A DNA stretch of 64,000 nt, taken from M55B112 sp964539395 (GTDB lineage: Bacteria; Bacteroidota; Bacteroidia; Bacteroidales; GCA-2748055). The stretch spans positions 1 through 64,000 of the forward strand of contig CAZIIU010000008.1 of NCBI GenBank assembly GCA_964539395.1, in the 5' to 3' direction. Positions 1 to 8,375 of this stretch are shown here, piece by piece (the first letter of the stretch is position 1; each line of letters starts with the position of its first letter). A program made the position numbers and the translations under genes. A model generated the notes under the pieces. It did no database searches. It saw only the letters and a program-made list of their open reading frames with translations, and was not told the origin of the DNA.

Positions 1-13
1 ATTTTTCCTCCAA

Positions 14-48
14 TTGTTTGCCATATCATACAAACTTTTCTATCTTTG
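14..48 (+). promoter_or_regulatory. Bacteroidota-type promoter for rplU-rpmA
   Basis: A TATCTTTG box at 41-48 matches the Bacteroidota -7 consensus TAnnTTTG. An upstream TTGTTTG at 14-20 supplies the -33 element with a 20 bp gap. Transcription should begin near 54, leaving a leader of about 30 nt before the L21 start codon. No autoregulatory hairpin is evident in that leader. Confidence 0.65.
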
Positions 49-83
49 CAAACCGAATTTGAAACACTGAAAATTAACAGCTA

Positions 84-719
84 ATGTACGCAATCGTTGA
101 TATCGCCGGACAACAGTTTAAGGTGGAGAAGGACAAAAAACTGTATGTTCACAGGCTGGAAAGCGATGCCGGGTCGGAGATCTTATTTGACAGGGTATTG
201 CTGATAGAAAATAATGGAAAGGTTACTATTGGCGATCCTGTGATCAAAAATGCTGTTGTATCAGCTAATGTTGTTGAGCATGTGAAAGGCGATAAGGTGC
301 TTGTCTTCAAGAAGAAGAGAAGAAAAGGGTATAAAAAGCTGAATGGACACAGGCAGTATCTTACCAGGATTGAGATCACCGGAATTGATGAAAAAGCTGA
401 AAAGAAAGCTACATCAACAGCTGCGGAAAATAAACCGGGTGAGGCGACGAAAACAGAAACAAAAGCGAAAGCCGCTTCAGTAAAAGATACCGTACCGGAA
501 AAAACTGGTGCCAAAGTCAGTGCTGAAAGGAAACAGGCAGAGAATAACAGTGCGACAACAAAGAAGGAAGCTCCGGTGAAAAAGGCTGCATCAGATGAAA
601 AACCAGCTGCCACAAAAGAAACTCCGGTGAAAAAGGCTGCTTCAGCAAAAAAAACTGCAGCGAATAAACCTGCAGAGAAAAAAGGTGATAGCGGAGAGAA
701 ATCCACTGATAAAAAATAA
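84..719 (+). CDS. rplU: 50S ribosomal protein L21 with long basic C-terminal tail
   Basis: This is the large-subunit protein L21, which binds 23S rRNA. Residues 1-102 are a normal L21 core, starting MYAIVDIAGQQFKV and including the basic stretch KKKRRKGYKKLNGHRQ. Canonical L21 is about 100-105 residues, but this protein has 211. The extra 109 residues are a low-complexity tail rich in Lys, Ala, Glu and Thr, with a repeated PVKKAAS unit near residues 165-187, resembling histone-H1-like tails. The tail is in frame, with no sign of a frameshift. rpmA follows 25 bp downstream, as in most bacteria. The tail is probably disordered and surface exposed; its role is unknown. An antisense reading frame spans the tail but only mirrors its codon composition. 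Confidence 0.95.
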   Translation: MYAIVDIAGQQFKVEKDKKLYVHRLESDAGSEILFDRVLLIENNGKVTIGDPVIKNAVVSANVVEHVKGDKVLVFKKKRRKGYKKLNGHRQYLTRIEITGIDEKAEKKATSTAAENKPGEATKTETKAKAASVKDTVPEKTGAKVSAERKQAENNSATTKKEAPVKKAASDEKPAATKETPVKKAASAKKTAANKPAEKKGDSGEKSTDKK

Positions 720-744
720 CCTACTTTAATAATACAAGTAAGAT

Positions 745-1005
745 ATGGCACACAAGAAAGGAGCCGGTAGTTCAAGAAACGGCCGCGAATCGGAAAGCAA
801 AAGACTTGGAATTAAAATCTTTGGGGGTCAGGAAGTTGTTGCAGGAAATATTATTGTTCGTCAAAGAGGTACAGTGCATAAACCTGGATTAAATGTAGGC
901 ATGGGAAAAGATCATACCCTGTTCGCATTGATTGACGGAAAGGTAAAATTTCAAAAAAAATCAAATAACAAATCCTTTGTCTCTGTAGAGCCGCTCGAAA
1001 ATTAA
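745..1005 (+). CDS. rpmA: 50S ribosomal protein L27
   Basis: This is ribosomal protein L27, whose N-terminus reaches the peptidyl transferase centre. The 86 residues begin MAHKKGAGSSRNGRESESKR, which is the universal L27 signature, and no N-terminal cleavage extension is present. The length is normal. It sits 25 bp after rplU in the conserved L21-L27 pair and is followed by a strong intrinsic terminator, so rplU-rpmA forms a closed transcription unit. The obg gene that often follows is not here. Confidence 0.97.
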   Translation: MAHKKGAGSSRNGRESESKRLGIKIFGGQEVVAGNIIVRQRGTVHKPGLNVGMGKDHTLFALIDGKVKFQKKSNNKSFVSVEPLEN

Positions 1006-1033
1006 TATAATTAGGGGTACCTCTAAGAAATAT

Positions 1034-1075
1034 ACCTGTAAACTGCTACCTTTATAGCGGTTTACAGGTTTTTTA
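1034..1075 (+). terminator. Intrinsic terminator after rpmA
   Basis: The arms at 1034-1048 and 1055-1069 form a 15-bp stem with one G-U wobble and a 6-nt loop, followed directly by a run of T residues (TTTTTTAT). It ends the rplU-rpmA unit just before serS. Confidence 0.85.
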
Positions 1076-1087
1076 TTCTAATACAAT

Positions 1088-2365
1088 ATGCTTACTATTT
1101 CAACCATCAGGGAAAACAGGGACCGTATTATCCGGCAGCTAAAGGTCAGGAATTTTGATGCAGCATTTCTAATCAGCGACCTGCTCTCAGCAGACCAGGT
1201 CCGCCGGGAGAATCAGTCAAAAGTCAATGAACTCCAGTCTGAATTAAATCAGCTGAGTAAGGAGATTGGCAACTATTTCAAAAACGGGGAACATGAGAAA
1301 GGGAACCTTGCCCGACAACGCACAACAGAGATAAAGAAAGTTATCGGTCAGCTTTCTGCCGAAATGCAAAGTGCAGAAAAACAGATCGATGATATCCTTG
1401 TTATTATTCCCAATGTTCCGAATGAGCTGGTACCCCCGGGTAAAACGGCAAACGATAACCTGATCATCTGTGAGGGAGGCAAAAAGCCCCATCTGAGCGA
1501 ACAAGCCTTACCACACTGGGATATTGCCAGGAACTTTGACATAATTGATTTTGATCTGGGAGTCAAACTAACGGGGGCCGGATTCCCGGTCTACAAAGGT
1601 GCAGGAGCACGCCTCCAACGAGCATTGATATCCTTCTTTCTCGACCGGAATATCGCAGCCGGATACACTGAAATTCTTCCACCGTTAATGATTAACAGTG
1701 ATTCAGGATTTGGTACAGGACAACTTCCCGACAAAGAAGGTCAAATGTATCTTATTCAATCAGATGACTTCTACCTGATCCCTACTGCTGAAGTTCCGGT
1801 TACCAATATTTACCGCGATGTGATCCTTGAAGAGACACAACTACCGGTAAAAAATACCGCATATACACCTTGTTTCAGAAGAGAGGCGGGTTCGTATGGA
1901 AAAGATGTACGGGGACTCAACAGGGTGCACCAGTTCGACAAGGTGGAGATCGTACAGATAGAAACACCTGAAAATAGCTATAATGCACTCGATCAGATGG
2001 TTCTACACGTTGAATCCCTGATTAACGATCTGGAATTGCCATACAGGATCGTAAGACTTTGCGGGGGAGATATGGGATTCACCTCGGCAATGACATATGA
2101 TTTTGAGGTGTATGCAGCTGCACAGGATAAATGGCTGGAAGTAAGTTCTGTATCCAATTTTGAATCTTTCCAGGCGAACCGGTTGAAACTCAGGTATAAG
2201 AAGAAAGGGGTAAAGAAACCGGTGCTGGCACATACGCTCAACGGTAGTGCCCTTGCACTGCCAAGGATCGTTGCTTCACTGCTTGAAAACAATCAGACAG
2301 ACAGTGGGATCATTGTGCCTAAGGTGCTCAGATCCTATATGGGCAGTGATAGGATCAATAAATAA
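1088..2365 (+). CDS. serS: Seryl-tRNA synthetase
   Basis: This class II aminoacyl-tRNA synthetase charges tRNA-Ser in the cytosol. The 425-residue length is normal. The N-terminal ~110 residues form the long antiparallel coiled-coil arm that contacts the tRNA variable arm. The catalytic domain has motif 2 (FRREAGSYGKDVRGLNRVHQ, around residue 263) and motif 3 (HTLNGSALALPRIVASLLE near the C-terminus). The TAEVP serine-binding loop is present. It starts 13 bp after the T-tract of the rpmA terminator, so it has its own promoter or relies on read-through. The next gene begins 9 bp after its stop, suggesting co-transcription. Confidence 0.96.
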   Translation: MLTISTIRENRDRIIRQLKVRNFDAAFLISDLLSADQVRRENQSKVNELQSELNQLSKEIGNYFKNGEHEKGNLARQRTTEIKKVIGQLSAEMQSAEKQIDDILVIIPNVPNELVPPGKTANDNLIICEGGKKPHLSEQALPHWDIARNFDIIDFDLGVKLTGAGFPVYKGAGARLQRALISFFLDRNIAAGYTEILPPLMINSDSGFGTGQLPDKEGQMYLIQSDDFYLIPTAEVPVTNIYRDVILEETQLPVKNTAYTPCFRREAGSYGKDVRGLNRVHQFDKVEIVQIETPENSYNALDQMVLHVESLINDLELPYRIVRLCGGDMGFTSAMTYDFEVYAAAQDKWLEVSSVSNFESFQANRLKLRYKKKGVKKPVLAHTLNGSALALPRIVASLLENNQTDSGIIVPKVLRSYMGSDRINK

Positions 2366-2374
2366 ACACAAATC

Positions 2375-3277
2375 GTGGGCGGTATTACACAACAGCAAAA
2401 ATCCTATTTGTTTGCATTAACAGTAGTTTTTTTCTGGTCAACCGTTCCTACCGCTTTTAAACTCGGATTGCGCTACATGGATAACTACCAGATGCTGACC
2501 GGGGCGGCAATCGTATCAACATTAATTCTCGGTACCACCATCCTCATCCAAAAAAAAATATCCCTATTCCGAACTCTTTCAGCAAAGGACCTTCTTCGAA
2601 CTGCTCTGCTGGGTTTACTGAATCCGGCATTTTATTACCTGGTACTCTTCCGTGCCTATGAACTTTTACCCGGACAGATTGCCCAACCCCTTAATATGGT
2701 TTGGCCAATATTACTTGTCCTCCTTTCAATCCCCATGCTCAGACAGAAGATTGGCTGGCTGAGAATCTTCTCAATGTTTATCAGTTTTAGCGGGGTAGTT
2801 CTGCTTTCATATCAGGGAGGAACGATTTTCAGTGAAAGTTCAAATATCAAAGGGGTGCTTCTGGCACTATTATCCGCACTGCTCTGGTCATTTTACTGGA
2901 TATTTAATATTAAAAGCAAACTGGATGATGTTTTCGGCTTGTTTCTCATTTTTGTATTCTCCTCCTCCTATCTTCTGTTTGGAGGATTTTTCAGGGAAGT
3001 CGTGCTCCCCAGGGGGACTGAAGCATGGTCCGCAGCCATCTATATCGGATTTTTTGAAATGGGATTCGCATTTGTGCTTTGGTTAAAGGCACTACAACTC
3101 TCAAAAACAACTGCCAGGATATCCAACATCATTTTTATCGCACCATTCCTTAACCTGATCTTTGTAAACCGCTTCCTTGGGGAATGCATCTATATTTCGA
3201 CTATATTTGGTATTATCCTTGTCGTTACGGGTATCATTATTCAAAACATCATAAAAGAAAAAGATGTCGCAAACTAA
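2375..3277 (+). CDS. EamA/DMT-family transporter
   Basis: This is a predicted inner-membrane carrier of the drug/metabolite transporter superfamily, with about ten hydrophobic segments over 300 residues arranged as two EamA repeats (first half includes PTAFKLGLRYM, second half SALLWSFYWIFN). The substrate cannot be told from sequence; relatives export amino acids or other metabolites. The start is a GTG 9 bp after the serS stop; no better ATG lies upstream in frame. Its last 14 bp overlap the start of ruvC in another frame, so the two are probably translationally coupled. Confidence 0.85.
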   Translation: MGGITQQQKSYLFALTVVFFWSTVPTAFKLGLRYMDNYQMLTGAAIVSTLILGTTILIQKKISLFRTLSAKDLLRTALLGLLNPAFYYLVLFRAYELLPGQIAQPLNMVWPILLVLLSIPMLRQKIGWLRIFSMFISFSGVVLLSYQGGTIFSESSNIKGVLLALLSALLWSFYWIFNIKSKLDDVFGLFLIFVFSSSYLLFGGFFREVVLPRGTEAWSAAIYIGFFEMGFAFVLWLKALQLSKTTARISNIIFIAPFLNLIFVNRFLGECIYISTIFGIILVVTGIIIQNIIKEKDVAN

Positions 3278-3818
3278 AAGAATAATTCTAGGTATTGACC
3301 CGGGAACGAACATGATGGGATTCGGAGTGGTGAATGCAACCGGGAAAAAACCGGGATATATAGATATGGGTGTCCTCGATATCAGAAAAGAGGGCGATCA
3401 TTACCAAAAACTCAACGCAATTTTCAATACCACTCTCAGACTCATAGAGAATTATGCGCCTGTTGAACTGGCCATAGAGGCCCCATTCTACGGGAAGAAC
3501 GTTCAGTCAATGCTGAAACTTGGACGTGCACAGGGAGCGGCTATCTCCGCAGCTCTTTTTAGGAAACTCCCTGTATATGAATATGCGCCAAGGAAAATAA
3601 AACTCTCCATTACAGGTGTCGGACAGGCATCAAAAGAGCAGGTGGCAGCGATGCTTGAACGGATGTTCAACATCCCTGATATACCAGGCAACCTGGATGC
3701 TACAGACGGTCTTGCTGTGGCAGTGTGCCATTTCTACGAGGATTCTTCCACAACAAAGAAAAAAGAATCAAAAGGTTGGGATGATTTTATACGAAATAAT
3801 CCCGACAGGGTGAAATAA
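3264..3818 (+). CDS. ruvC: Crossover junction endodeoxyribonuclease RuvC
   Basis: RuvC resolves Holliday junctions by symmetric nicking, working with RuvAB. The 184 residues show the RNase H-like fold motifs: LGIDPGTNMMGFGVV at the N-terminus (first catalytic Asp), LAIEAPFYGKNVQSM (catalytic Glu) and the C-terminal DATDGLAVAVCH (last Asp pair). The length is typical. Its ATG lies inside the 3' end of the transporter gene. It faces the HIT gene, and a hairpin sits between the two. Confidence 0.94.
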   Translation: MSQTKRIILGIDPGTNMMGFGVVNATGKKPGYIDMGVLDIRKEGDHYQKLNAIFNTTLRLIENYAPVELAIEAPFYGKNVQSMLKLGRAQGAAISAALFRKLPVYEYAPRKIKLSITGVGQASKEQVAAMLERMFNIPDIPGNLDATDGLAVAVCHFYEDSSTTKKKESKGWDDFIRNNPDRVK

Positions 3819-3862
3819 CCGGATCCTCAAGAATAATTCACAGGTTTTGCCAAATTCAGAGT

Positions 3863-3892
3863 ATCCTGACTCTTACAGAAATGAGTCAGGAT
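3863..3892. terminator. Hairpin between convergent ruvC and HIT genes
   Basis: Perfect 10-bp inverted repeat ATCCTGACTC / GAGTCAGGAT with a 10-nt loop. The right arm overlaps the HIT stop codon at 3886-3888. There is no clear T-run on either side, so it may be a weak bidirectional terminator or an mRNA 3'-end stabilizer. Confidence 0.5.
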
Positions 3893-4284
3893 GCTATTGC
3901 CGCAGAAATCTTTTCAGCAATCTCCTTAAATTCTCCCTCAGACAACTTTAGTTTAGGCTTGCTGAATTCAATGTCGTATAAATCATTGATCGGACAAAGA
4001 TGTATATGAGCATGAGGAACCTCTAGTCCGAGTACTGCAATTCCAACCCGTTTGCAATCCATCGTTTGATCGATGGCCAGAGCCACTCTCCTGGAAAATA
4101 TCATCATATCGCCCAGAAGATCTTCATCCAGGTCAAAAATATAATCGATCTCAACTTTGGGAACAACGAGTGTATGCCCCTTAGCCAGCGGATTGATATC
4201 GAGGAATGCAATAAACCTCTCATCCTCGGCGATCTTGTAGCAGGGAATTTCACCCCTGATAATCCTTGTAAAAACTGAGGCCAT
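3886..4284 (-). CDS. HIT-family nucleotide hydrolase
   Basis: This is a histidine-triad protein of 132 residues, likely a nucleoside phosphoramidase or dinucleotide hydrolase in the cytosol. The triad reads HAHIHLCP near residues 92-99, and the N-terminus has the usual FTRIIRGEIPCYKIAEDE. The length fits the HINT branch. It lies 12 bp after greA on the same strand, a common Bacteroidota pairing, so greA-HIT is probably one operon. The physiological substrate is unknown. Confidence 0.92.
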   Translation of the reverse strand: MASVFTRIIRGEIPCYKIAEDERFIAFLDINPLAKGHTLVVPKVEIDYIFDLDEDLLGDMMIFSRRVALAIDQTMDCKRVGIAVLGLEVPHAHIHLCPINDLYDIEFSKPKLKLSEGEFKEIAEKISAAIAS

Positions 4285-4296
4285 AATTATCTTATC

Positions 4297-4770
4297 TTAA
4301 ATGGATATTTCGATGATTTCGAATGACATATTACCGGAAGGTACAGCAATATCTGCAACTTCTCCAACCTTCTTACCGAGCAATCCGCGTGCGATAGGCG
4401 TTTCAACGGAGATACGGCCGGCCTTAATGTCAGATTCGCTCTCAGAAACGATGGTGTATTCAACAAACTTGTTGGTTTTACAATTCTTGAGCTTTACCCT
4501 GTTCATGATCTGTACCTTGTTCGTATCGATCTTTGATGAATCAATGATCCTTGCGTTGGCAACCAGATCCTCCAATCTTGCTATTTTCATCTCAAGCATC
4601 CCCTGTGCCTCTTTCGCAGCATCATATTCTGCGTTTTCCGACAGGTCACCTTTATCCCTGGCTTCCGCAATTTGCTGTGAAATTGCAGGACGTTCTACCC
4701 TGGTTAAATACTCCAGTTCCTTTTGTAATTTCGCCAGTCCCTTCTCGGTCATATATGACACTTTTGACAT
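4297..4770 (-). CDS. greA: Transcription elongation factor GreA
   Basis: GreA rescues backtracked RNA polymerase by stimulating transcript cleavage. The 157 residues contain the N-terminal coiled coil with acidic tip (RDKGDLSENAEYDAAKEAQG, residues ~39-58) and the C-terminal FKBP-like domain with PIARGLLGKKVGEVADI. The length is normal. It begins the greA-HIT operon and has a TATCTTTG box about 75 bp upstream of its start. Confidence 0.97.
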   Translation of the reverse strand: MSKVSYMTEKGLAKLQKELEYLTRVERPAISQQIAEARDKGDLSENAEYDAAKEAQGMLEMKIARLEDLVANARIIDSSKIDTNKVQIMNRVKLKNCKTNKFVEYTIVSESESDIKAGRISVETPIARGLLGKKVGEVADIAVPSGNMSFEIIEISI

Positions 4771-4843
4771 AGCCGATACTGTTTAGTTATTGATATTAAA
4801 AAACAAAGAAGAATCCCGCTTCGTACGGAACTCTTCAACGATG

Positions 4844-4851
4844 CAAAGATA
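4844..4851 (-). promoter_or_regulatory. -7 box upstream of greA
   Basis: On the minus strand this reads TATCTTTG, an exact match to TAnnTTTG. It lies just outside the end of the upstream acidic membrane-protein gene and about 75 bp before the greA start. I could not find a convincing -33 element. Confidence 0.4.
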
Positions 4852-4858
4852 AAAAAAT

Positions 4859-5383
4859 TTAATACTCTTTCCTATTAATTATAGCTGAATAAATTACGGC
4901 TGTACCAAGATCAAAATCTTCCACCACCTGAAAGTAATCCGGATAAGAGATGTCTTCTACTTCTATCACCTCAATCTCATCATCCGAGGTTGATCTCTCT
5001 GCCTCTGCAATAATTGAATCCAGGCCGGCTTCCTTTCCCGGATCATACACGCCCTCAAATTGATTGTAGGAACTTCCTTTGCTGTCGAAATCACTTTCTT
5101 CAGCTGTCCAATCATAGGAGCCCTCCTCCTGGTAAATTCGATTCTCGTCACGTTGCCCGGTTTCGGCCACTCCTTCTTCTACCGGTTCCTGCACATTGTA
5201 ATCCTTCTCTTCAACCATCCCTTCAATCTGCTCTTCAAGCTTACTGAAAAAACTGAAAGGACCGCTGTCCTCTCCGGACGCCGGTTGTCCGTCAGCAGGC
5301 TTCTTCTTCTGACCAAGAACACCAGCCACAATCGCAATGATTGTAATCAGTATATAGAAAAGTGTTCCGATGTCAAATTCCAT
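4859..5383 (-). CDS. Membrane-anchored acidic protein, unknown function
   Basis: This 174-residue protein has one N-terminal membrane segment (FYILITIIAIVAGVLG, residues ~9-24) followed by a short KKK stop-transfer and a long, highly acidic and probably disordered region. The last 20 residues (FDLGTAVIYSAIINRKEY) look folded and resemble the C-terminal end of small membrane proteins I associate with Bacteroidota. The topology would leave the tail in the cytoplasm. No enzymatic motif is visible. It is upstream of greA on the same strand, 88 bp away, but likely separately transcribed. I cannot assign a function. Confidence 0.7.
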   Translation of the reverse strand: MEFDIGTLFYILITIIAIVAGVLGQKKKPADGQPASGEDSGPFSFFSKLEEQIEGMVEEKDYNVQEPVEEGVAETGQRDENRIYQEEGSYDWTAEESDFDSKGSSYNQFEGVYDPGKEAGLDSIIAEAERSTSDDEIEVIEVEDISYPDYFQVVEDFDLGTAVIYSAIINRKEY

Positions 5384-5442
5384 TTCTCCGGACCTTTAGA
5401 TACAATTTAATTGATTATGCAGAGTTAAAAATACAAAAAATA

Positions 5443-5472
5443 ATTGACAACAAAACTGGTTTCGTATCTTTG
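5443..5472 (+). promoter_or_regulatory. Promoter of the Rieske-like protein gene
   Basis: ATTG at 5443-5446 (-33) and TATCTTTG at 5465-5472 (-7) are separated by 18 bp. The start codon follows at 5485, only 12 nt after the -7 box, so the transcript would be almost leaderless. This supports 5485 as the start rather than any upstream codon. Confidence 0.65.
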
Positions 5473-5484
5473 TCGAATCGTTCA

Positions 5485-5910
5485 ATGAGAAAGATCTTTA
5501 AAATATGGCTCCTGGTGATCCCAATGGCATTGATGTCCGTTAAATGCGACACCGGTGGGTACAGGATTCCTTATGTCGAAATTGAACTCTATCTTAATAT
5601 TGTTTCTGAACTCGGCAATCCTATACCGGATTCCTACACACTCATCAACGGAGGTGTTAATGGGCTCATCGTCTACCTTGGAAACGATGATTTGTTTCAT
5701 GTTTATGATCGAACATGTACCCTTTACCCGGCACATGATGTAGCTGTTGTTCCCGATTCAAACTTTGTCGGAATATTCACATGTCCCGAATGCAAATCGA
5801 AATATATTATCTCTTCAGGAGCAGAGCCTTACGAAGGACCTGCAACTTATCCCCTGCACGAATACCACAGCCAGGTAATTGGTGAACACATTTTAAAGGT
5901 AATTAACTAA
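5485..5910 (+). CDS. Rieske-like envelope protein with unusual ligand set
   Basis: This 141-residue protein has an N-terminal hydrophobic signal (residues 3-19) ending VKCDTGG; Cys21 could be lipidated, but Lys at -1 is not a canonical lipobox. The rest resembles the small Rieske-fold proteins of Bacteroidota: NGLIVYLGNDDLFHVYDRTC, then CPECKSKY and GPATYPLHEY. A classical Rieske centre uses CxH and CxxH; here the first pair is C-x5-H (CTLYPAH) and the second CxxC, which suggests either a [2Fe-2S] centre with altered ligands or a zinc site. The start at 5485 follows from the promoter position. It is monocistronic and convergent with ahcY. Its electron-transfer role, if any, is unproven. Confidence 0.65.
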   Translation: MRKIFKIWLLVIPMALMSVKCDTGGYRIPYVEIELYLNIVSELGNPIPDSYTLINGGVNGLIVYLGNDDLFHVYDRTCTLYPAHDVAVVPDSNFVGIFTCPECKSKYIISSGAEPYEGPATYPLHEYHSQVIGEHILKVIN

Positions 5911-5958
5911 CTGTTTCCTGGTTTCAAAATAACTGCCCAATTGCCCATTTGCTTCACA

Positions 5959-7380
5959 TCAATACCGGTAATGATCCGATTTATAAGGTCCTTCTATGGG
6001 TACCCCCAGGTATTCGGCCTGTTCGTCGGTCAGCCTGGTTAGCTTCACACCAAGCTGTTCAAGATGCAGCCTTGCCACCTCCTCGTCCAGCTTCTTCGGA
6101 AGCATATATACACCAACCTCATAATCGCTCTTCCAGAGATCCAGCTGTGCAAGTACCTGGTTGGAGAAAGAATTGCTCATCACAAACGATGGATGACCAG
6201 TGGCACATCCAAGGTTAACAAGCCTGCCCTCAGCCAGGAGAAAGATAGCGTGCCCATCATCAAAAATATACTTATCAAGCTGTGGTTTAATATTAACCCG
6301 TTGTACTCCTGCCATCTCATTCAGTTTGTCTACCTGAATCTCATTATCGAAATGTCCTATATTACATACGATCGCCTGATCTTTCATCTTCGACATATGT
6401 TCAACGGTAATAATATCTTTATTGCCTGTAGTTGTAACAAATACATTTCCTTCCGATAGTGCCTCCTCCAGGGTGGTGACCTGGTACCCCTCCATGGCAG
6501 CCTGCAACGCACAGATCGGATCGATCTCCGTTACAATTACACGGGCCCCATACGATTTCATGGAATGGGCACATCCTTTACCAACATCCCCGTAACCTGC
6601 AACAACAACGACTTTTCCAGCAATCATCACGTCAGTTGCCCGTTTAATTCCATCTGCAAGTGACTCACGGCAACCGTAGAGATTGTCGAATTTTGATTTC
6701 GTAACAGAATCATTCACGTTTATAGCGGGAAAAAGTAACTTTCCCCTTTCCAGCATTTGGTAGAGCCTGTGAACACCGGTGGTTGTCTCCTCTGAAACAC
6801 CTTTCATTCCGGCAGCTGTCCTGTGCCATTTTTCAGGATCTTCCTGCAATATTCTTTTCAAAGTGGTAAGAACCACCTCCTCTTCCCTGCTGCCTGCCTT
6901 CGTATGAAGTAGTGAAGCGTCATTTTCGGCTGCATACCCTTTATGTACCAAAAGGGTTGCATCTCCCCCATCATCCACGATCAGATTCGGACCTTTTCCA
7001 CCCGGAAAGGTCAGAGCCTGGGCAGTGCACCACCAATACTCCTCAAGTGTCTCACCCTTCCAGGCAAATACAGGAATACCAGCAGCAGCAATTGCTGCTG
7101 CAGCATGATCCTGGGTGGAAAAGATGTTGCAGCTGGCCCATCTTACATCTGCACCGAGAGCGACAAGTGTCTCGATCAACACAGCTGTTTGAATGGTCAT
7201 ATGCAATGAACCCATAACCCTGGCTCCCTCCAGGGGTTTCTCCTCTGCATATTTCTCCCGGATTGCCATCAATCCGGGCATCTCCCTTTCTGCAATTTCA
7301 ATCTCCTTTCTGCCAAAACCAGCCAGCTCAATATCTGCAACCTTATAGGGCAAAGACTCAATGTAAGTTAATGTATCCAT
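5959..7380 (-). CDS. ahcY: Adenosylhomocysteinase (S-adenosylhomocysteine hydrolase)
   Basis: This NAD-dependent enzyme reversibly splits S-adenosylhomocysteine into adenosine and homocysteine, relieving inhibition of methyltransferases in the activated-methyl cycle. It has 473 residues, the longer bacterial form. Visible motifs are GSLHMTIQTAVLIETL (substrate His), NIFSTQDHAAAAIA, FPAINVNDSVTKSKFDN (catalytic Lys/Asp), the NAD-binding VVAGYGDVGKGCA, and the C-terminal KSDHYRY. It is downstream of ribF on the same strand (31 bp) but also has a possible -7 box of its own. No riboswitch fits in its very short leader. Confidence 0.97.
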   Translation of the reverse strand: MDTLTYIESLPYKVADIELAGFGRKEIEIAEREMPGLMAIREKYAEEKPLEGARVMGSLHMTIQTAVLIETLVALGADVRWASCNIFSTQDHAAAAIAAAGIPVFAWKGETLEEYWWCTAQALTFPGGKGPNLIVDDGGDATLLVHKGYAAENDASLLHTKAGSREEEVVLTTLKRILQEDPEKWHRTAAGMKGVSEETTTGVHRLYQMLERGKLLFPAINVNDSVTKSKFDNLYGCRESLADGIKRATDVMIAGKVVVVAGYGDVGKGCAHSMKSYGARVIVTEIDPICALQAAMEGYQVTTLEEALSEGNVFVTTTGNKDIITVEHMSKMKDQAIVCNIGHFDNEIQVDKLNEMAGVQRVNIKPQLDKYIFDDGHAIFLLAEGRLVNLGCATGHPSFVMSNSFSNQVLAQLDLWKSDYEVGVYMLPKKLDEEVARLHLEQLGVKLTRLTDEQAEYLGVPIEGPYKSDHYRY

Positions 7381-7402
7381 AAAATATAATTAATTATCGC
7401 TG

Positions 7403-7410
7403 CAAAATTA
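7403..7410 (-). promoter_or_regulatory. Possible -7 box of ahcY
   Basis: Reads TAATTTTG on the minus strand (TAnnTTTG match), about 22 bp before the ahcY start and immediately after the ribF stop. No clear -33 element is seen. Confidence 0.35.
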
Positions 7411-7411
7411 G

Positions 7412-8347
7412 TTAATTCCCCGATAAAATCCTTCTGATCAGTAACTCATCCTGCTGCAGCTGCATTTTAAGTGCATTCAGATTTGGAAATTTAATCTCAT
7501 TCCGGATCCTTTTCCTGAAATGTATAACAACTTCCATGTCATAAAGATCAATATCTACATCAAAAAGATGGGCTTCGATGATCTTAACCGGATTGGAACT
7601 GTCGAGTGTGGGTCTGATCCCAATGTTCAGCATCGCCGGATATAGAACTTTATCATATTCAACATGCACAGCATAAACACCGTCTTTTGGGATTAGTTTA
7701 TAGGCCGACTGTGGATTAATGTTCGCTGTCGGAAAGCCAATACTTCTTCCAAGTTGGTTTCCCATCACAACTGTTCCTTCAAGGTAATAATCATAATCAA
7801 GCATATACCTGGCAATTTCCAGGTCACCTTCCAGGAGTGCTTCCCTCACCGAGGTTGAACTTATATTAGACTCCGATAATCTGTATTCATCCAGCTTCTC
7901 AACGATCAGTCCCGATTTCTTTGCGCATGCAGCGAGACCACGTGGATTTCCCTTCCTGTCTTTTCCGAAGGTGTTATCATACCCAAGGATCAATCGCGTC
8001 ACTTTAAGTCTTTTTACAAGATAGCTGTCGACAAAATCACAAGCAGTCATCGAAGCTAACTTCTTATCAAAGGGTATCACAATATAGTAATCCAATCCCA
8101 GTTTACTTAAATGATGAATCTTCTCCTCCTGAGAATGGATCAACCGAAAATTCAAAAGATCCTTATCCAGCACTATACGCGGATGGGGCCAAAGTGTGAT
8201 CACAACTGAACTCCCGCCTGTATCCCTGGCTTTCGATATCAACGTCTGTAAAATATACTTATGGCCCTTGTGAACACCATCAAAAATACCGATTGTTGCA
8301 ACAGGTTGATGGATAGACGGAGTGTCGTTGATATTATAGACCTTCAT
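7412..8347 (-). CDS. ribF: Bifunctional riboflavin kinase / FAD synthetase
   Basis: RibF phosphorylates riboflavin to FMN and adenylates FMN to FAD. The N-terminal nucleotidyltransferase domain carries TIGIFDGVHKGHKYILQ (HxGH-type motif) and the ISSTSVRE signature near residue 165. The C-terminal kinase domain carries GRSIGFPTANI and DGVYAVHV. I chose the ATG at 8347 (311 residues, MKVYNI...) over a GTG at 8368, because family members usually begin close to this point and a TAAATTTG promoter box covers the GTG. It is divergent from the branching-enzyme gene and lies upstream of ahcY. Confidence 0.94.
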   Translation of the reverse strand: MKVYNINDTPSIHQPVATIGIFDGVHKGHKYILQTLISKARDTGGSSVVITLWPHPRIVLDKDLLNFRLIHSQEEKIHHLSKLGLDYYIVIPFDKKLASMTACDFVDSYLVKRLKVTRLILGYDNTFGKDRKGNPRGLAACAKKSGLIVEKLDEYRLSESNISSTSVREALLEGDLEIARYMLDYDYYLEGTVVMGNQLGRSIGFPTANINPQSAYKLIPKDGVYAVHVEYDKVLYPAMLNIGIRPTLDSSNPVKIIEAHLFDVDIDLYDMEVVIHFRKRIRNEIKFPNLNALKMQLQQDELLIRRILSGN

Positions 8348-8367
8348 ACCTTTTCTGAATTGAGGCA

Positions 8368-8375
8368 CAAATTTA
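8368..8375 (-). promoter_or_regulatory. -7 box of ribF
   Basis: Minus-strand TAAATTTG (TAnnTTTG) ending 20 nt before the ATG at 8347. It overlaps the alternative GTG at 8368, arguing for the downstream ATG. No convincing -33 element was found. Confidence 0.4.

Noticed and set aside
149..775. Long minus-strand open frame opposite rplU
   Set aside because: It mirrors the Lys/Ala-rich tail of L21; its Phe/Ala/Ser/Val-rich product is a composition artefact with no start context.
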